A DNA stretch of 64,000 bases from Rheinheimera sp. EpRS3 (GTDB lineage: Bacteria; Pseudomonadota; Gammaproteobacteria; Enterobacterales; Alteromonadaceae): positions 248,001-312,000 of the forward strand of contig NZ_LNQS01000009.1 of NCBI RefSeq assembly GCF_001513785.1. The letters are read 5' to 3'. Under the pieces are notes generated by a model. That model saw only the letters and a list, made by a program, of their open reading frames with translations, searched no databases and was not told the origin of the DNA. The first letter of the stretch is position 1. Every line of letters starts with the position of its first letter. Positions 1 to 8,725 of the stretch are shown here, piece by piece. Made by a program: the position numbers and the translations under genes.

Positions 1-680
1 ATTACACCATCTTTCATGCTACCAATACTGTAGTGGTTAATAATATGCTTTGTATCGGGTGTAAGCGGGCAGTGCAGGCTGATAATGTCGCTTTGGGCAT
101 ACAGCTCGGCCAGTGGTACATAGCGCCCGCCCAGCTCTGCAATATGTGGGTTTTGTGCAATATCATGGCAGAGTAACTGGCAACCAAAGCCGCGTAGGAT
201 CCGCGCTGTGGCAAGGCCAATACGGCCGGTACCAATTAACCCGACGGTTTTGCCAAACAGATTAAAACCCAGCAGGCCGTCCAGCGCAAAGTTGTCATCA
301 CGTACCCGGTTATAGGCTTTATGCAGTTTGCGGTTTAAGCACAGCATCATACCGATAGTATGTTCAGCCACCGCCTCAGGAGAATACGCCGGTACCCGTG
401 ACACCCTAATGCCAAGCACTTTGGCTGCGTCCAGATCGACATTGTTAAAACCGGCGCAGCGTAGCGCTATCATCTCAATACCGAGCTCTGATAACTGCTG
501 TAATACTTCAGCATTAAGTTCGTCATTTACAAAAGCGCACACTGCATGGCTGCCTGCAGCCAGCTTTACGCTGTCTTTATTTAGTCTGGTTTCGTGGTAG
601 CTAAACTGCAAACTGCTGTCAGCCCACTGGCTGAAGCCGTCTCTGTCATATTTTTTCGCGCTGAATACGGCAACTTTCAT
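1..680 (-). CDS. ldhA: D-lactate dehydrogenase, fermentative (3' part cut by window edge)
   Basis: Reduces pyruvate to D-lactate with NADH in the cytoplasm. The first 226 codons are visible, from ATG at 680 with GGGAGAG just upstream. The N-terminus MKVAVFSAKKYD is typical of D-2-hydroxyacid dehydrogenases of the LdhA type. The NAD-binding glycine motif GLIGTGRIG follows the segment NRVRDDNFALDGLLGFNLFG, and a CHDIAQNP strand comes after it. The catalytic Arg, Glu and His of the family lie past the window edge and cannot be checked. The gene is on the same strand as the glutathione peroxidase upstream, with a hairpin between them, so it is probably transcribed separately. Family assignment is secure; another 2-hydroxyacid substrate is possible but less likely. 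Confidence 0.9.
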   Translation of the reverse strand, partial: MKVAVFSAKKYDRDGFSQWADSSLQFSYHETRLNKDSVKLAAGSHAVCAFVNDELNAEVLQQLSELGIEMIALRCAGFNNVDLDAAKVLGIRVSRVPAYSPEAVAEHTIGMMLCLNRKLHKAYNRVRDDNFALDGLLGFNLFGKTVGLIGTGRIGLATARILRGFGCQLLCHDIAQNPHIAELGGRYVPLAELYAQSDIISLHCPLTPDTKHIINHYSIGSMKDGV

Positions 681-721
681 GGTATCTCTCCCATTATTTG
701 CCATAGAGCTTAGCGCAAATA

Positions 722-743
722 CCAGCGCTATATTTAGCGCTGG
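722..743 (-). terminator. Perfect hairpin between gpx and ldhA
   Basis: CCAGCGCT and AGCGCTGG form an 8-bp perfect stem with a 6-nt AT loop, starting 7 nt after the gpx stop codon. The tract after it on the minus strand (TATTTG) is a weak U-run, so it may be a poor intrinsic terminator or an mRNA-stabilising stem. Confidence 0.5.
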
Positions 744-750
744 ATCAAAG

Positions 751-1230
751 TTACAGCAAATCTTCTATCGAAGCGGCAATACTGGCAGGTTTGGTGCGCG
801 GGGCATAACGTTTAACTACATCACCCTGTTTATTTATCAGAAATTTGGTGAAATTCCATTTAATCGCCCGTGTTTTCATCAGGCCACGGGCTGAATCTTT
901 TAAGTGCTCAAATAACGGTGATGCATCCGGGCCGTTAACTGCCAGCTTCGCCATAACCGGAAAGCTGACGCCGTAATTCAGCTGACAAAACTGCTGAATT
1001 TCATTATCAGAGCCTGGCTCCTGGCCTCCAAATTGATTACAGGGAAATGCCAGTATAACCAGGCCTTTATCCTTGTATTTCTGATGCAGCTGTTCCAGTT
1101 CTTTATACTGGGAGGTAAAGCCGCATTGGCTGGCTGTGTTTACCACCAGCAATACCTTGCCACGATACTGGCTCAGGTCAATTTCGTTGCCGCTGGCATC
1201 TTTTACCTTGTACTGGTGCACATTTGCCAT
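751..1230 (-). CDS. Glutathione peroxidase family protein (thiol peroxidase)
   Basis: Reduces hydrogen peroxide or organic hydroperoxides, in bacterial members usually with thioredoxin as donor. The 159 residues match the usual bacterial size. The peroxidatic Cys36 sits in NTASQCGFT, Gln70 in FPCNQFGGQEPG, and Trp125-Asn126 in WNFTKFLI, so the full catalytic tetrad is present with Cys rather than selenocysteine. ATG at 1230 is preceded by AAGGAAA. No signal peptide, so cytoplasmic. It diverges from the dehydrogenase gene at 1317 across 86 bp. BtuE of E. coli is the closest known analogue by type. Confidence 0.92.
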   Translation of the reverse strand: MANVHQYKVKDASGNEIDLSQYRGKVLLVVNTASQCGFTSQYKELEQLHQKYKDKGLVILAFPCNQFGGQEPGSDNEIQQFCQLNYGVSFPVMAKLAVNGPDASPLFEHLKDSARGLMKTRAIKWNFTKFLINKQGDVVKRYAPRTKPASIAASIEDLL

Positions 1231-1316
1231 GCTGTTTCCTTATTTAAGTGCTTTCAATCGAGCGGAGATCTTTGTAAGCTTTGCGCCACAGTATGTCACA
1301 GTTTTAAGTCATTAAT

Positions 1317-2198
1317 ATGTCAATTAATAGTGAGAACAAAGTCGCTTTTATCGGTCTGGGTGTGATGGGTTACCCGATGGCTGGCTACCTGCAACAAAAT
1401 GGTTATCAGGTCACCGTGTATAACCGCACTGCAGCTAAAGCACAAAAGTGGGTTGCACAGTATGGCGGTGCTTATGCTGATACGCCGGCTAAAGCCGCAC
1501 AGGGCGCAGCGCTGGTGTTTATGTGCGTGGGTAATGATAACGATGTTCGCTCAGTGGTGTATGGCGAGCATGGCGTTTTAGCCGGTATGGCTGCAGGCGC
1601 GGTGCTGGTTGACCATACTACGGCGTCGGCGAATCTGGCCCGCGAACTGGCACTGGCTGCAAAGCAGCACGGCATTGGCTTTTTAGATGCGCCAGTATCA
1701 GGTGGCCAGGCCGGCGCCGAAAAAGGTGTGCTAACGGTAATGATTGGCGGTGAAAGCGACGATTTTGCTAAAGCCGAAGCGGCAATTAAATGTTATTCGC
1801 GCTGCGCTAAACTGCTGGGCCCGGCAGGCTCTGGCCAATTAGCGAAAATGGTAAACCAGATTTGTATCGCCGGTGTAGTGCAGGGTTTGGCCGAAGCGCT
1901 GAACTTTGCGCAGAATGCCGGTTTAGATGCCGCAGCTGTGGTAGAGGTGATCTCACAAGGTGCAGCATCTTCCTGGCAGATGCAGAACCGCTCGTTGACC
2001 ATGCTCGAAGGTAAATACGATTTTGGTTTTGCGGTAGATTGGATGCGCAAAGACTTAGGCATAGCACTGACAGAAGCACGCGAAAATGGCAGCCATTTGC
2101 CGCTAACGGCATTAGTGGACCAGTTCTACAGCGAAGTACAACAAATGGGCGGCAACCGTTGGGATACCTCCAGCTTGCTGGCGCGGTTAAAGCGTTAA
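1317..2198 (+). CDS. NAD(P)-dependent 3-hydroxyacid dehydrogenase (HIBADH/GlxR family)
   Basis: A 293-residue member of the beta-hydroxyacid dehydrogenase family. The N-terminal nucleotide fold carries GLGVMGYPMAGYL (about residues 13-25), the substrate loop is DAPVSGGQAGAEKG (about 124-137), and the catalytic lysine is in GSGQLAKMVNQ. Known members reduce tartronate semialdehyde or succinic semialdehyde, or oxidise 3-hydroxyisobutyrate; the sequence does not decide between these. The window holds a second family member in the valine operon (19045), which is the better mmsB candidate. The Shine-Dalgarno is weak. The last 12 bp overlap the end of the convergent RES toxin gene. Confidence 0.85.
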   Translation: MSINSENKVAFIGLGVMGYPMAGYLQQNGYQVTVYNRTAAKAQKWVAQYGGAYADTPAKAAQGAALVFMCVGNDNDVRSVVYGEHGVLAGMAAGAVLVDHTTASANLARELALAAKQHGIGFLDAPVSGGQAGAEKGVLTVMIGGESDDFAKAEAAIKCYSRCAKLLGPAGSGQLAKMVNQICIAGVVQGLAEALNFAQNAGLDAAAVVEVISQGAASSWQMQNRSLTMLEGKYDFGFAVDWMRKDLGIALTEARENGSHLPLTALVDQFYSEVQQMGGNRWDTSSLLARLKR

Positions 2199-2648
2199 GC
2201 GTGGGTCTGGCATAAAATCCAGTTCGGTAATTGTTGCCAGACACTCGTTAAAGTGCGAATGCTGTGGATTAAGTAATATATTGTGTTCGCGCGGTGCAAT
2301 AACACTGGGTACAGATAACGCCAGGCTGGCTTGTTGTGCCAGCCAGCTATCGCCAATACGTGCGGTGTCAATGCTGGCTGGTTGCTGTTGCCAGCTAAGT
2401 GGCAGATTCGCCGGATTGACCGATAATACTGCTTCGGCGGCAATAGTTAATTGAAATAGTTTGTACTGTTTAAGTGCTGTGCGGTTATTTAAATGTACCA
2501 GAATCTCCAGTATGGCCAGGGCTTCAGAGCCTGCAGTATAGACACACAGCTGACCTTTGCTGTTCCAGCGTCCGCCATAAAGTTTTGCTCCTTCGCCGTC
2601 AAATGCTTGTGCAGCCCATTTGTGGTGCACTAAGCGATACAACTGCAT
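2187..2648 (-). CDS. RES-domain toxin (type II toxin-antitoxin)
   Basis: A 153-residue RES-domain protein. The conserved start MQLYRLVHHKWA, the block GEGAKLYGGRWNSKG and the segment YTAGSEALAILEILVHL are typical of the family; its named Arg, Glu and Ser positions appear present. Studied members degrade NAD+ and stop growth until bound by the antitoxin. It starts inside the stop codon of the upstream antitoxin (TGATG, one shared base), so the two are translationally coupled. Its 3' end overlaps the convergent dehydrogenase by 12 bp. Cytoplasmic. The family call is strong; toxicity is inferred. Confidence 0.9.
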   Translation of the reverse strand: MQLYRLVHHKWAAQAFDGEGAKLYGGRWNSKGQLCVYTAGSEALAILEILVHLNNRTALKQYKLFQLTIAAEAVLSVNPANLPLSWQQQPASIDTARIGDSWLAQQASLALSVPSVIAPREHNILLNPQHSHFNECLATITELDFMPDPRLTL

Positions 2649-3097
2649 CAGGCAAACACACCGTGTTCTAAGCGGCCAATTAAATCCAGTATCGCCTGCG
2701 TTTCAGCAGAGGTTGCCAGCATATCCAGCGGCGCTTTGTCGCCAAGGCCGTATACCGGCTCAGTAAGCCAACGTTTGGTTGCTACCATATCTTTATCGAA
2801 CAGGGCATTGGCAGCTACCAGCACGGTAGCAAAACGATGTAGTCTGTCGCTTTCTTCCTGCGTAAATTTACCCAGCTTTGCCCGTCGGGCTAATGTAGCT
2901 GGCGCTAACTGACATACTTGTGCCAACTGTTTTTTATCTAACATGGATACCAGAGACAGCTTATCAAATACGCTGTAGCTAAATCCTTCATGCAGCGCCT
3001 GATATAATTTAGGTCCACGCTCAGCAATACCCAACTGTTGCCACAAATTGGGTGCGGCATAAAGTGTGGGGATAAACTCACGTACTAAGGCTGTCAT
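2648..3097 (-). CDS. Xre/MbcA/ParS-type antitoxin of the RES toxin
   Basis: A 149-residue antitoxin. An N-terminal helix-turn-helix region is followed by the DUF2384-like C-terminal toxin-binding region (F-DKDMVATKRWLTEPVYGLG and PLDMLATSAETQAILDLIGRL). Such proteins neutralise the RES toxin and repress their own operon. ATG at 3097 is preceded by AAAGGTG. A perfect 12-bp palindrome lies about 12 bp upstream of the start and is the likely operator. Gene order antitoxin then toxin is the usual one for this family. Confidence 0.9.
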   Translation of the reverse strand: MTALVREFIPTLYAAPNLWQQLGIAERGPKLYQALHEGFSYSVFDKLSLVSMLDKKQLAQVCQLAPATLARRAKLGKFTQEESDRLHRFATVLVAANALFDKDMVATKRWLTEPVYGLGDKAPLDMLATSAETQAILDLIGRLEHGVFA

Positions 3098-3108
3098 GAC
3101 GCACCTTT

Positions 3109-3120
3109 TATCAATTGATA
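3109..3120. promoter_or_regulatory. Probable operator of the Xre/RES module
   Basis: TATCAATTGATA is a perfect palindrome directly upstream of the antitoxin start, followed by further TTGAT-like half sites. Placement fits autoregulation by the Xre-type antitoxin. Binding is inferred. Confidence 0.5.
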
Positions 3121-3153
3121 TTGATTGAGGTTATCATATGATTTTGGTGTGGT

Positions 3154-3190
3154 CAAAAAAAGAGCGCTAAGACCATCACAATCTTAGTGC
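3154..3190 (-). terminator. Rho-independent terminator of the liu operon
   Basis: Read on the minus strand, GCACTAAGA and TCTTAGCGC pair (9 bp with one G-U) around a 9-nt loop. They are followed by a T-rich tract of seven Ts, 23 bp after the scoB stop codon. Confidence 0.85.
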
Positions 3191-3213
3191 CCTTAAGAGA
3201 TTAAAGCGGCAAC

Positions 3214-3873
3214 TTAGTTAAACGCCATCTCCGGTATATCGCCTTCAACAACCAGCTTGCCGGCGGTTTTTTGCTTAATTTCGTCTACCGAAATACCCGG
3301 AGCACGCTCCAGTAAATGGAATGCGCCATTGCGTACTTCCAGTACGGCTAAATCGGTAACGATTTTCTTCACACAGCCCACACCGGTCAGGGGCAGGGTG
3401 CAGTCGGTTAGCAGCTTGCTATTGCCGTATTTGTCGGCGTGAGTCATGGTCACAACAATGTTCTGTGCGCCGGCGACTAAATCCATCGCGCCGCCCATGC
3501 CTTTTACCAGTTTGCCCGGGATCATCCAACTGGCGATATTGCCGTTTTGATCCACTTCAAAGGCGCCCAGCACAGTTAAATCGACATGACCGCCGCGGAT
3601 CATGGCAAAGCTTTCCGCCGAGCTGAAAATAGCTGCGCCTTTAATGGCGGTAACGGTTTCTTTACCGGCGTTAATCATATCGGCGTCAATTTCGTCTTCT
3701 GTCGGGTAGGGGCCCATACCCAGCAGGCCGTTTTCTGATTGCAGCATGACTTCAATGCCGGCCGGCACATAGTTAGCCACCAAGGTTGGAATACCGATAC
3801 CTAAGTTAACGTAGTAACCGTCTTGCAGCTCTTGCGCCACGCGCATGGCAACCTGTTCACGAGATAAAGCCAT
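3214..3873 (-). CDS. scoB: 3-oxoacid CoA-transferase subunit B
   Basis: Beta subunit of the enzyme that moves CoA from succinyl-CoA (or another acyl-CoA) to acetoacetate, the end product of leucine breakdown. The 219 residues carry the catalytic glutamate Glu47 in [12 protein letters not shown] and the glycine-rich block [14 protein letters not shown] longer reading to 3924 is open, but ATG at 3873 has TTAAGGAGG eight bases upstream and gives the usual N-terminus, so it is preferred. It follows scoA with a 10-bp gap and closes the liu operon; a terminator follows. Confidence 0.92.
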   Translation of the reverse strand: MALSREQVAMRVAQELQDGYYVNLGIGIPTLVANYVPAGIEVMLQSENGLLGMGPYPTEDEIDADMINAGKETVTAIKGAAIFSSAESFAMIRGGHVDLTVLGAFEVDQNGNIASWMIPGKLVKGMGGAMDLVAGAQNIVVTMTHADKYGNSKLLTDCTLPLTGVGCVKKIVTDLAVLEVRNGAFHLLERAPGISVDEIKQKTAGKLVVEGDIPEMAFN

Positions 3874-3883
3874 TGTTGCCTCC

Positions 3884-4585
3884 TTAACCTTGACGGACCA
3901 TACGACGTTCAATGCGTTTTTCAAAGTTGCCTTTAATTACGCGTTGCACATAAATACCCGGGGTGTGAATTTGTGATGGTTCCAGCTCACCCGGCTCGAC
4001 AATTTCTTCTACTTCAGCCACGGTGATTTTACCGGCAGTTGCCGCCATCGGGTTGAAGTTCATTGAGGTGTGGCGAAACACCAGGTTGCCATAACGGTCA
4101 GCTTTCCAGGCGCGCACTATGGCGAAGTCACCGGTAATCGCTGGTTCCAGTACATAATTACGGCCATTAATTTCGCGGGTTTCTTTGCCTTCAGCCACCG
4201 GCGTACCGTAGCCGGTGGCAGTGAAAAACGCCGGGATACCAGCACCGCCAGCACGCATTTTCTCGGCCAAAGTGCCTTGTGGTGTCAGTTCCACTTCCAG
4301 CTCGCCGCTGAGCAGTTGTTTTTCAAACAGGGCGTTTTCACCCACGTAAGAGGCAACCATTTTTTTAATTTGCCGATCTTCCAGCAAAATGCCCAGGCCA
4401 AAGCCGTCAACACCGCAGTTGTTCGATACCACGGTGAGATCTTTGGTTTTCATTTTTTTGATCTGAGCAATTAAGCCCTCTGGTATGCCGCATAAGCCAA
4501 AGCCACCGGCAATAACGGTCATGCCGTCCTGCAGGTCTGCCATGGCGTCTTCGTAGCTATGTACGACTTTATTAAACCCTGCCAT
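3884..4585 (-). CDS. scoA: 3-oxoacid CoA-transferase subunit A
   Basis: Alpha subunit (233 residues) of the acetoacetate-activating CoA-transferase. The CoA-binding glycine motif [13 protein letters not shown] (about residues 27-39) and the block [17 protein letters not shown] are characteristic. Substrate could be succinyl-CoA or acetyl-CoA/butyryl-CoA as donor; the neighbourhood of HMG-CoA lyase, which releases acetoacetate, supports acetoacetate as acceptor. Start ATG at 4585 has AGAGGAC upstream. It is separated from liuE by 241 bp that contain hairpin repeat C1, so mRNA levels of the two halves of the operon may differ. Confidence 0.92.
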   Translation of the reverse strand: MAGFNKVVHSYEDAMADLQDGMTVIAGGFGLCGIPEGLIAQIKKMKTKDLTVVSNNCGVDGFGLGILLEDRQIKKMVASYVGENALFEKQLLSGELEVELTPQGTLAEKMRAGGAGIPAFFTATGYGTPVAEGKETREINGRNYVLEPAITGDFAIVRAWKADRYGNLVFRHTSMNFNPMAATAGKITVAEVEEIVEPGELEPSQIHTPGIYVQRVIKGNFEKRIERRMVRQG

Positions 4586-4698
4586 TTGTTGTCCTCTGTT
4601 CTTGACTGAACTATCTGTTGCGAACTGCTCTTCGACTGCGCGGCTGATGAAAAAATCACATCCGCATCCGCTGGCATCAGTGCCGAGGTAAGCGCGTA

Positions 4699-4786
4699 GT
4701 ACACTTTGACCGGAACCGTGTTTTTCATGGATGAAAAACAGGAGCCTACAGGGACGTATTTACGGCGTGTTCCGGCAAAGTAGTAC
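4699..4786 (-). repeat. Intergenic hairpin repeat, family C copy 1
   Basis: An 88-bp imperfect palindrome between scoA and liuE. Outer arms (GTAC, CTTTG and CCGGAAC with their complements) enclose the core ACGCCGTAAATACG and an inner 9-bp hairpin TGTTTTTCA/TGAAAAACA. Two further copies (8587 and 19949) keep the core but have different, still complementary, outer arms. Confidence 0.8.
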
Positions 4787-4826
4787 GAAGTGATTACCGT
4801 GTTCGAAGAACCTTATTTGTTGTTAA

Positions 4827-5741
4827 CTAACTACCAGTTTGCGTGCACTTGGCCCTTAGCGCCAATCCTACTTTAGAACTAGGCTGCTTCCCCAGCTTGT
4901 CGGTAATAAACCAGCCAGCTTTGGCCAGCGCAGTTAAATCGATACCGTGTGAAATACCAAGACCGTTCAGCAAATACACCACATCTTCAGTGGCAACATT
5001 GCCTGACGCACCGGCAGCGTAAGGGCAGCCGCCTAAACCGGCCACAGCGCTGTCAATAACACTGATGCCGCGGTTTAGCGCCACGTAAATATTGGTTAAC
5101 GCCTGGCCGTAAGTGTCGTGAAAATGCACTGCCAGTTTATCTACTGGCACCATGCTCAGCACCGCATCCAGCATCGCATTAACTTTATCCGGCGTGCCAA
5201 CGCCGATGGTATCGCCCAGTGAAATTTCGTAGCAGCCCATCTCCAGCAGCGCTTTAGCCACCAGTGCCACCTCGGTGGGGGCAACATCGCCCTGATACGG
5301 GCAACCGACTACGCAAGACACATAGCCACGCACTTTAATGCCGTCGGCTTTGGCCGCTTCTACCACAGGCGCAAAACGTTCCAGGCTTTCCGCTATGCTG
5401 CAGTTAATGTTTTTCTGGCTAAAAGCTTCTGACGCCGCGCCAAAAATGGCTACTTCAGTGGCACCGGCGGCTTTGGCGGCTTCATAGCCTTTTAAATTTG
5501 GCGTCAGCGCAGCGTAGGTAACCCCGGTTTTACGCTGGATACCGGCAAATACCTCGCCTGAGTCCGCCATTTGCGGCACCCATTTAGGGGATACAAAGGC
5601 GCCGCTTTCAATGTAGCTATGGCCGGCTGCGGTTAGCATATCAATCAGGGCGATTTTATCTTCTGTGGCTACCGCAGCTTCGTTTTGCAGGCCATCGCGT
5701 GGGCCTACTTCAACAAGGCGTACACTTTTTGGTAAGCTCAT
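4827..5741 (-). CDS. liuE: Hydroxymethylglutaryl-CoA lyase
   Basis: Cleaves HMG-CoA to acetyl-CoA and acetoacetate, last step of the leucine pathway proper. The 304-residue TIM-barrel protein begins with [15 protein letters not shown] (metal/substrate Arg-Asp), has the HFHDTYGQA metal-binding histidines and ends with the family signature [16 protein letters not shown] containing the catalytic cysteine. The start overlaps the stop of liuD by 4 bp (ATGA), with GGAGGAAG upstream, so the two are coupled. Product acetoacetate feeds the CoA-transferase encoded next. Confidence 0.96.
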   Translation of the reverse strand: MSLPKSVRLVEVGPRDGLQNEAAVATEDKIALIDMLTAAGHSYIESGAFVSPKWVPQMADSGEVFAGIQRKTGVTYAALTPNLKGYEAAKAAGATEVAIFGAASEAFSQKNINCSIAESLERFAPVVEAAKADGIKVRGYVSCVVGCPYQGDVAPTEVALVAKALLEMGCYEISLGDTIGVGTPDKVNAMLDAVLSMVPVDKLAVHFHDTYGQALTNIYVALNRGISVIDSAVAGLGGCPYAAGASGNVATEDVVYLLNGLGISHGIDLTALAKAGWFITDKLGKQPSSKVGLALRAKCTQTGS

Positions 5742-7723
5742 GCTTCCTCCGGGCTAAAATCAACCAGCTCGGCGCCGTCTTTTACCAGATCGCCGGCGGC
5801 GTAAAATACTTCATTTATCACACCGTTTTTCGGCGCTTTAATGCTGTATTCCATTTTCATCGCTTCCATTATCACCAGAGTATCACCGGCATTAACAGTG
5901 CTGCCGGCTTTGGCCATGACCGCAACGATAGTGCCGTTCATCGGTGCCGTTAAGCTGCCGGCGTGATCTGTGCCTTCCACTTCAGTGGTCACTTCAGTCT
6001 GGTAGATAAAGTCATAACGCTGATGTTTAATAAATACACTGATGGTGTCTGCATAGCGACTTACCCGCACCTTGGTGCGATGATCGCCCAATACCGCGCT
6101 TAGCTCATCGCCATTTAGCTCTGCTGTGCAGCAAAGCTGCTGGCCTTCAACATCAACCACATAATGCTGCTGCAGTTGCTGCACTTTTAACAGCGTTTTA
6201 TGCTCGCCGTGTTGCAAGGCAATTTCGACAGTCGGTGTCTCGTTCATCCGCCAGCCATGGCTGAACTGCCACGGACTGAAGCTGTTGCACGAAGTTTGTG
6301 GCGCTTTTTGTTGCTGCAATATATAAAGTGCTGCCAGCACCAGCGCTTGATTATTTTCTTTGTTGGCAGGTGCAAACAGCGTGTGCTGGTGCTGATTAAT
6401 AAAGTTAGTATCAAGCTCAGCCGCTTTAAACGCCGGATGCTCGGTGAGGCTGGTTAAAAAGCCTAAGTTGGTGGTGACACCGGCAATACGGTAATCGTCC
6501 AGTGCACGTAACATACGGGCGATGGCGCGGTCGCGGCTTTCATCCCAGACGATTAGCTTGGCTATCATCGGATCGTAGAAGGGGGACACTTCATCGTTTT
6601 CCACCACGCCGGTATCCACCCGCACATGGCGGTTGGCTTCAGGTTGGCGCAGATAGGTTAGTTTACCGGTTTGTGGCAGGAAGTCGTTATCGGGGTCTTC
6701 GGCATATACCCGCACTTCTATCGCGTGACCATCCAGCTGAATATCATCCTGCGCCAGTGGCAGTTTTTCCCCAGCGGCAACCAGCAGCTGCCATTTAACT
6801 AAGTCCTGGCCGGTGATCATCTCGGTAACCGGGTGTTCTACCTGCAGCCGGGTGTTCATTTCCATAAAGTAGAACGAGCCGTCTTCGTCGAACAAAAACT
6901 CCACCGTACCGGCGCCACGATAATCAATGGCTTTAGCAGCTTTCACTGCCGCTTCGCCCATAGCTTTGCGCTGCTCGCTGCTGAAATTCGGTGCCGGCGC
7001 TTCTTCAATCACTTTTTGGTGGCGGCGCTGTATCGAGCAGTCGCGCTCTGCCAAATACACGGCATTGCCATGGTTGTCGGCAAATACCTGAATTTCAATA
7101 TGGCGTGGCTTGGTCAGGTAGCGCTCAATCAGCATTTTATCATTGCCAAAACCGGCTTTGGCTTCACGCCGCGCGCTGGCTAAGGCATCAGCAAATTCTG
7201 CTTTTTTCCACACCACGCGCATGCCTTTACCTCCACCACCGTAGGCAGCTTTTAGCAGTTGCGGGTAGCCGATACGCTCTGATTCTTTACTTAGCAGCGC
7301 ATCGCTTTGATCATCGCCATGATAACCGGGTACCAGCGGTACACCGGCTTTGGCCATAATGTCTTTGGCGGCGCTTTTCGAGCCCATAGCAGTAATAGCA
7401 CCGACCGGCGGGCCGATAAACACCACGCCGGCTTCATCACAGGCTTTGGCAAAGCTCTCGTTTTCCGATAAAAAGCCGTAGCCCGGGTGGATTGCTTGGG
7501 CACCGCTTTGTTTGGCGATAGCGATAATTTTATCTGCGCGCAGGTAAGAGTCTTTACTCGGTGCAGGGCCCAACAAATAAGCTTCATCGGCCATGCGCAC
7601 ATGGCGTGCATTGGCATCGGCTTCAGAATACACCGCAACGCAGCGGATGCCGAGTTTATGCGCGGTGTCGATAACGCGACAGGCAATTTCGCCGCGGTTA
7701 GCTATTAATATTTTGCGAAACAT
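5738..7723 (-). CDS. liuD: Methylcrotonyl-CoA carboxylase, biotin-carrying alpha subunit
   Basis: Carboxylates its biotin with ATP and bicarbonate for transfer to 3-methylcrotonyl-CoA by LiuB. The 661 residues hold a biotin carboxylase N-domain (about 1-110), an ATP-grasp domain (about 115-320, with [11 protein letters not shown]), a C-domain (about 335-445), a linker (BT) region, and a C-terminal biotinyl domain with EAMKMEY, biotin on Lys623. It overlaps liuC by one base (TAATG) and liuE by four, so liuC, D and E form one coupled block. Cytoplasmic alpha6-beta6 complex with LiuB by family knowledge. Confidence 0.96.
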   Translation of the reverse strand: MFRKILIANRGEIACRVIDTAHKLGIRCVAVYSEADANARHVRMADEAYLLGPAPSKDSYLRADKIIAIAKQSGAQAIHPGYGFLSENESFAKACDEAGVVFIGPPVGAITAMGSKSAAKDIMAKAGVPLVPGYHGDDQSDALLSKESERIGYPQLLKAAYGGGGKGMRVVWKKAEFADALASARREAKAGFGNDKMLIERYLTKPRHIEIQVFADNHGNAVYLAERDCSIQRRHQKVIEEAPAPNFSSEQRKAMGEAAVKAAKAIDYRGAGTVEFLFDEDGSFYFMEMNTRLQVEHPVTEMITGQDLVKWQLLVAAGEKLPLAQDDIQLDGHAIEVRVYAEDPDNDFLPQTGKLTYLRQPEANRHVRVDTGVVENDEVSPFYDPMIAKLIVWDESRDRAIARMLRALDDYRIAGVTTNLGFLTSLTEHPAFKAAELDTNFINQHQHTLFAPANKENNQALVLAALYILQQQKAPQTSCNSFSPWQFSHGWRMNETPTVEIALQHGEHKTLLKVQQLQQHYVVDVEGQQLCCTAELNGDELSAVLGDHRTKVRVSRYADTISVFIKHQRYDFIYQTEVTTEVEGTDHAGSLTAPMNGTIVAVMAKAGSTVNAGDTLVIMEAMKMEYSIKAPKNGVINEVFYAAGDLVKDGAELVDFSPEEA

Positions 7724-8523
7724 TATGCGTCTTCCTTGCCCAGCCAGGCCGGTTTACGTTTTTCTAAGAATGCAGTTAAGCCTTCCTGACCTTCCGGTGA
7801 TACCCGAATTTCGGCAATCGCTTGCTCGGTATGGGCTATTACGTTATTGCTGATCTTGCGGTTATAAATATTATGGATCAGCGATTTCGCAGCAGTTAAC
7901 GCAGCCGGGCTGTTTTGCAGTAGGGTATTGATAAGGGTTTCAGCGCTGTCGGCTAATTCACCTTCACTAACCACTTCATGCAGCAGGCCCAGATGTTTTG
8001 CTTTCGGCGCCATAAAGCGCTCGGCGGTTAAGAAATAACGCCGGCTTTCACGCTCGCCAATGGCGCGCATTACATAGGGGCTGATTACCGCAGGAATAAG
8101 GCCAATACGTACTTCGCTTAAGCAAAAGCTGGCGTTCTCTTCGGCAATGGCGATATCGCAGCAGGCGACTAAGCCTAAAGCACCGCCAAAGGCTGCGCCT
8201 TTTATCAGGGCAATAGTGGGTTTGGGGAATTTATCCAGCCGGTGCAGTAAGGTAGCCAGTTCGCTGGCGTCTGCCAGATTCTGGTTGTAGTCTTTTTGCG
8301 CCATAGAGCGCATCCAGTTTAAATCGGCACCGGCAGAGAAGTTTTTGCCGTTGGCGGTAAGCACCAGCAAACGCACTTTGTCGTTATTGGCTAAATCGCG
8401 CAGTACGGCGATAAGCTCGGCTATCATCGCATCGTCAAAGGCGTTATGCACTTCGGGGCGGTTTAGCGTTAGGGTGGCTACGCCGCGCGGGTCGATACTG
8501 ACTTCTGTGTAAACCTGGTTCAT
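7723..8523 (-). CDS. liuC: Methylglutaconyl-CoA hydratase (crotonase family)
   Basis: Hydrates 3-methylglutaconyl-CoA to HMG-CoA. The 266-residue crotonase-fold protein shows the oxyanion-hole blocks NFSAGADLNWMR (about 61-72) and IKGAAFGGALGLVACCD (about 107-123), with SEVRIGLIPAVISPYV following. Its position between the two methylcrotonyl-CoA carboxylase genes fixes the substrate better than the sequence alone. Start ATG at 8523 has GGAGAG upstream. A 202-bp gap with hairpin repeat C2 separates it from liuB. Confidence 0.92.
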   Translation of the reverse strand: MNQVYTEVSIDPRGVATLTLNRPEVHNAFDDAMIAELIAVLRDLANNDKVRLLVLTANGKNFSAGADLNWMRSMAQKDYNQNLADASELATLLHRLDKFPKPTIALIKGAAFGGALGLVACCDIAIAEENASFCLSEVRIGLIPAVISPYVMRAIGERESRRYFLTAERFMAPKAKHLGLLHEVVSEGELADSAETLINTLLQNSPAALTAAKSLIHNIYNRKISNNVIAHTEQAIAEIRVSPEGQEGLTAFLEKRKPAWLGKEDA

Positions 8524-8586
8524 TTTCTCTCCGAAAGTTTTTACTCTCTGTTCAATGAAAGTGTTTAGTCAACCGGCAATCACTCC

Positions 8587-8674
8587 GCACAACTTTGCCA
8601 GAACACGCCGTAAATACCTCCCTGTAGGCTCCTGTTTTTCATCCATGAAAAACACGGTTCTGGTCAAAGTGTGC
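8587..8674 (+). repeat. Intergenic hairpin repeat, family C copy 2
   Basis: 88 bp between liuB and liuC, the same length as copy C1 but in the opposite orientation. The core ACGCCGTAAATAC and inner hairpin TGTTTTTCA/TGAAAAACA are kept. The outer arms read GCACA and CCAGAAC against GTTCTGG and TGTGC, so paired positions differ from C1 on both sides. Confidence 0.8.
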
Positions 8675-8725
8675 TGCGCGCTTGCCTCTACAGTTGAACC
8701 AGCAAGTGCGTGTTTATACTCAAAA

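Noticed and set aside
3874..3924. Longer scoB reading frame overlapping scoA
   Set aside because: The added residues do not resemble the family, and a strong TTAAGGAGG stands before ATG 3873.
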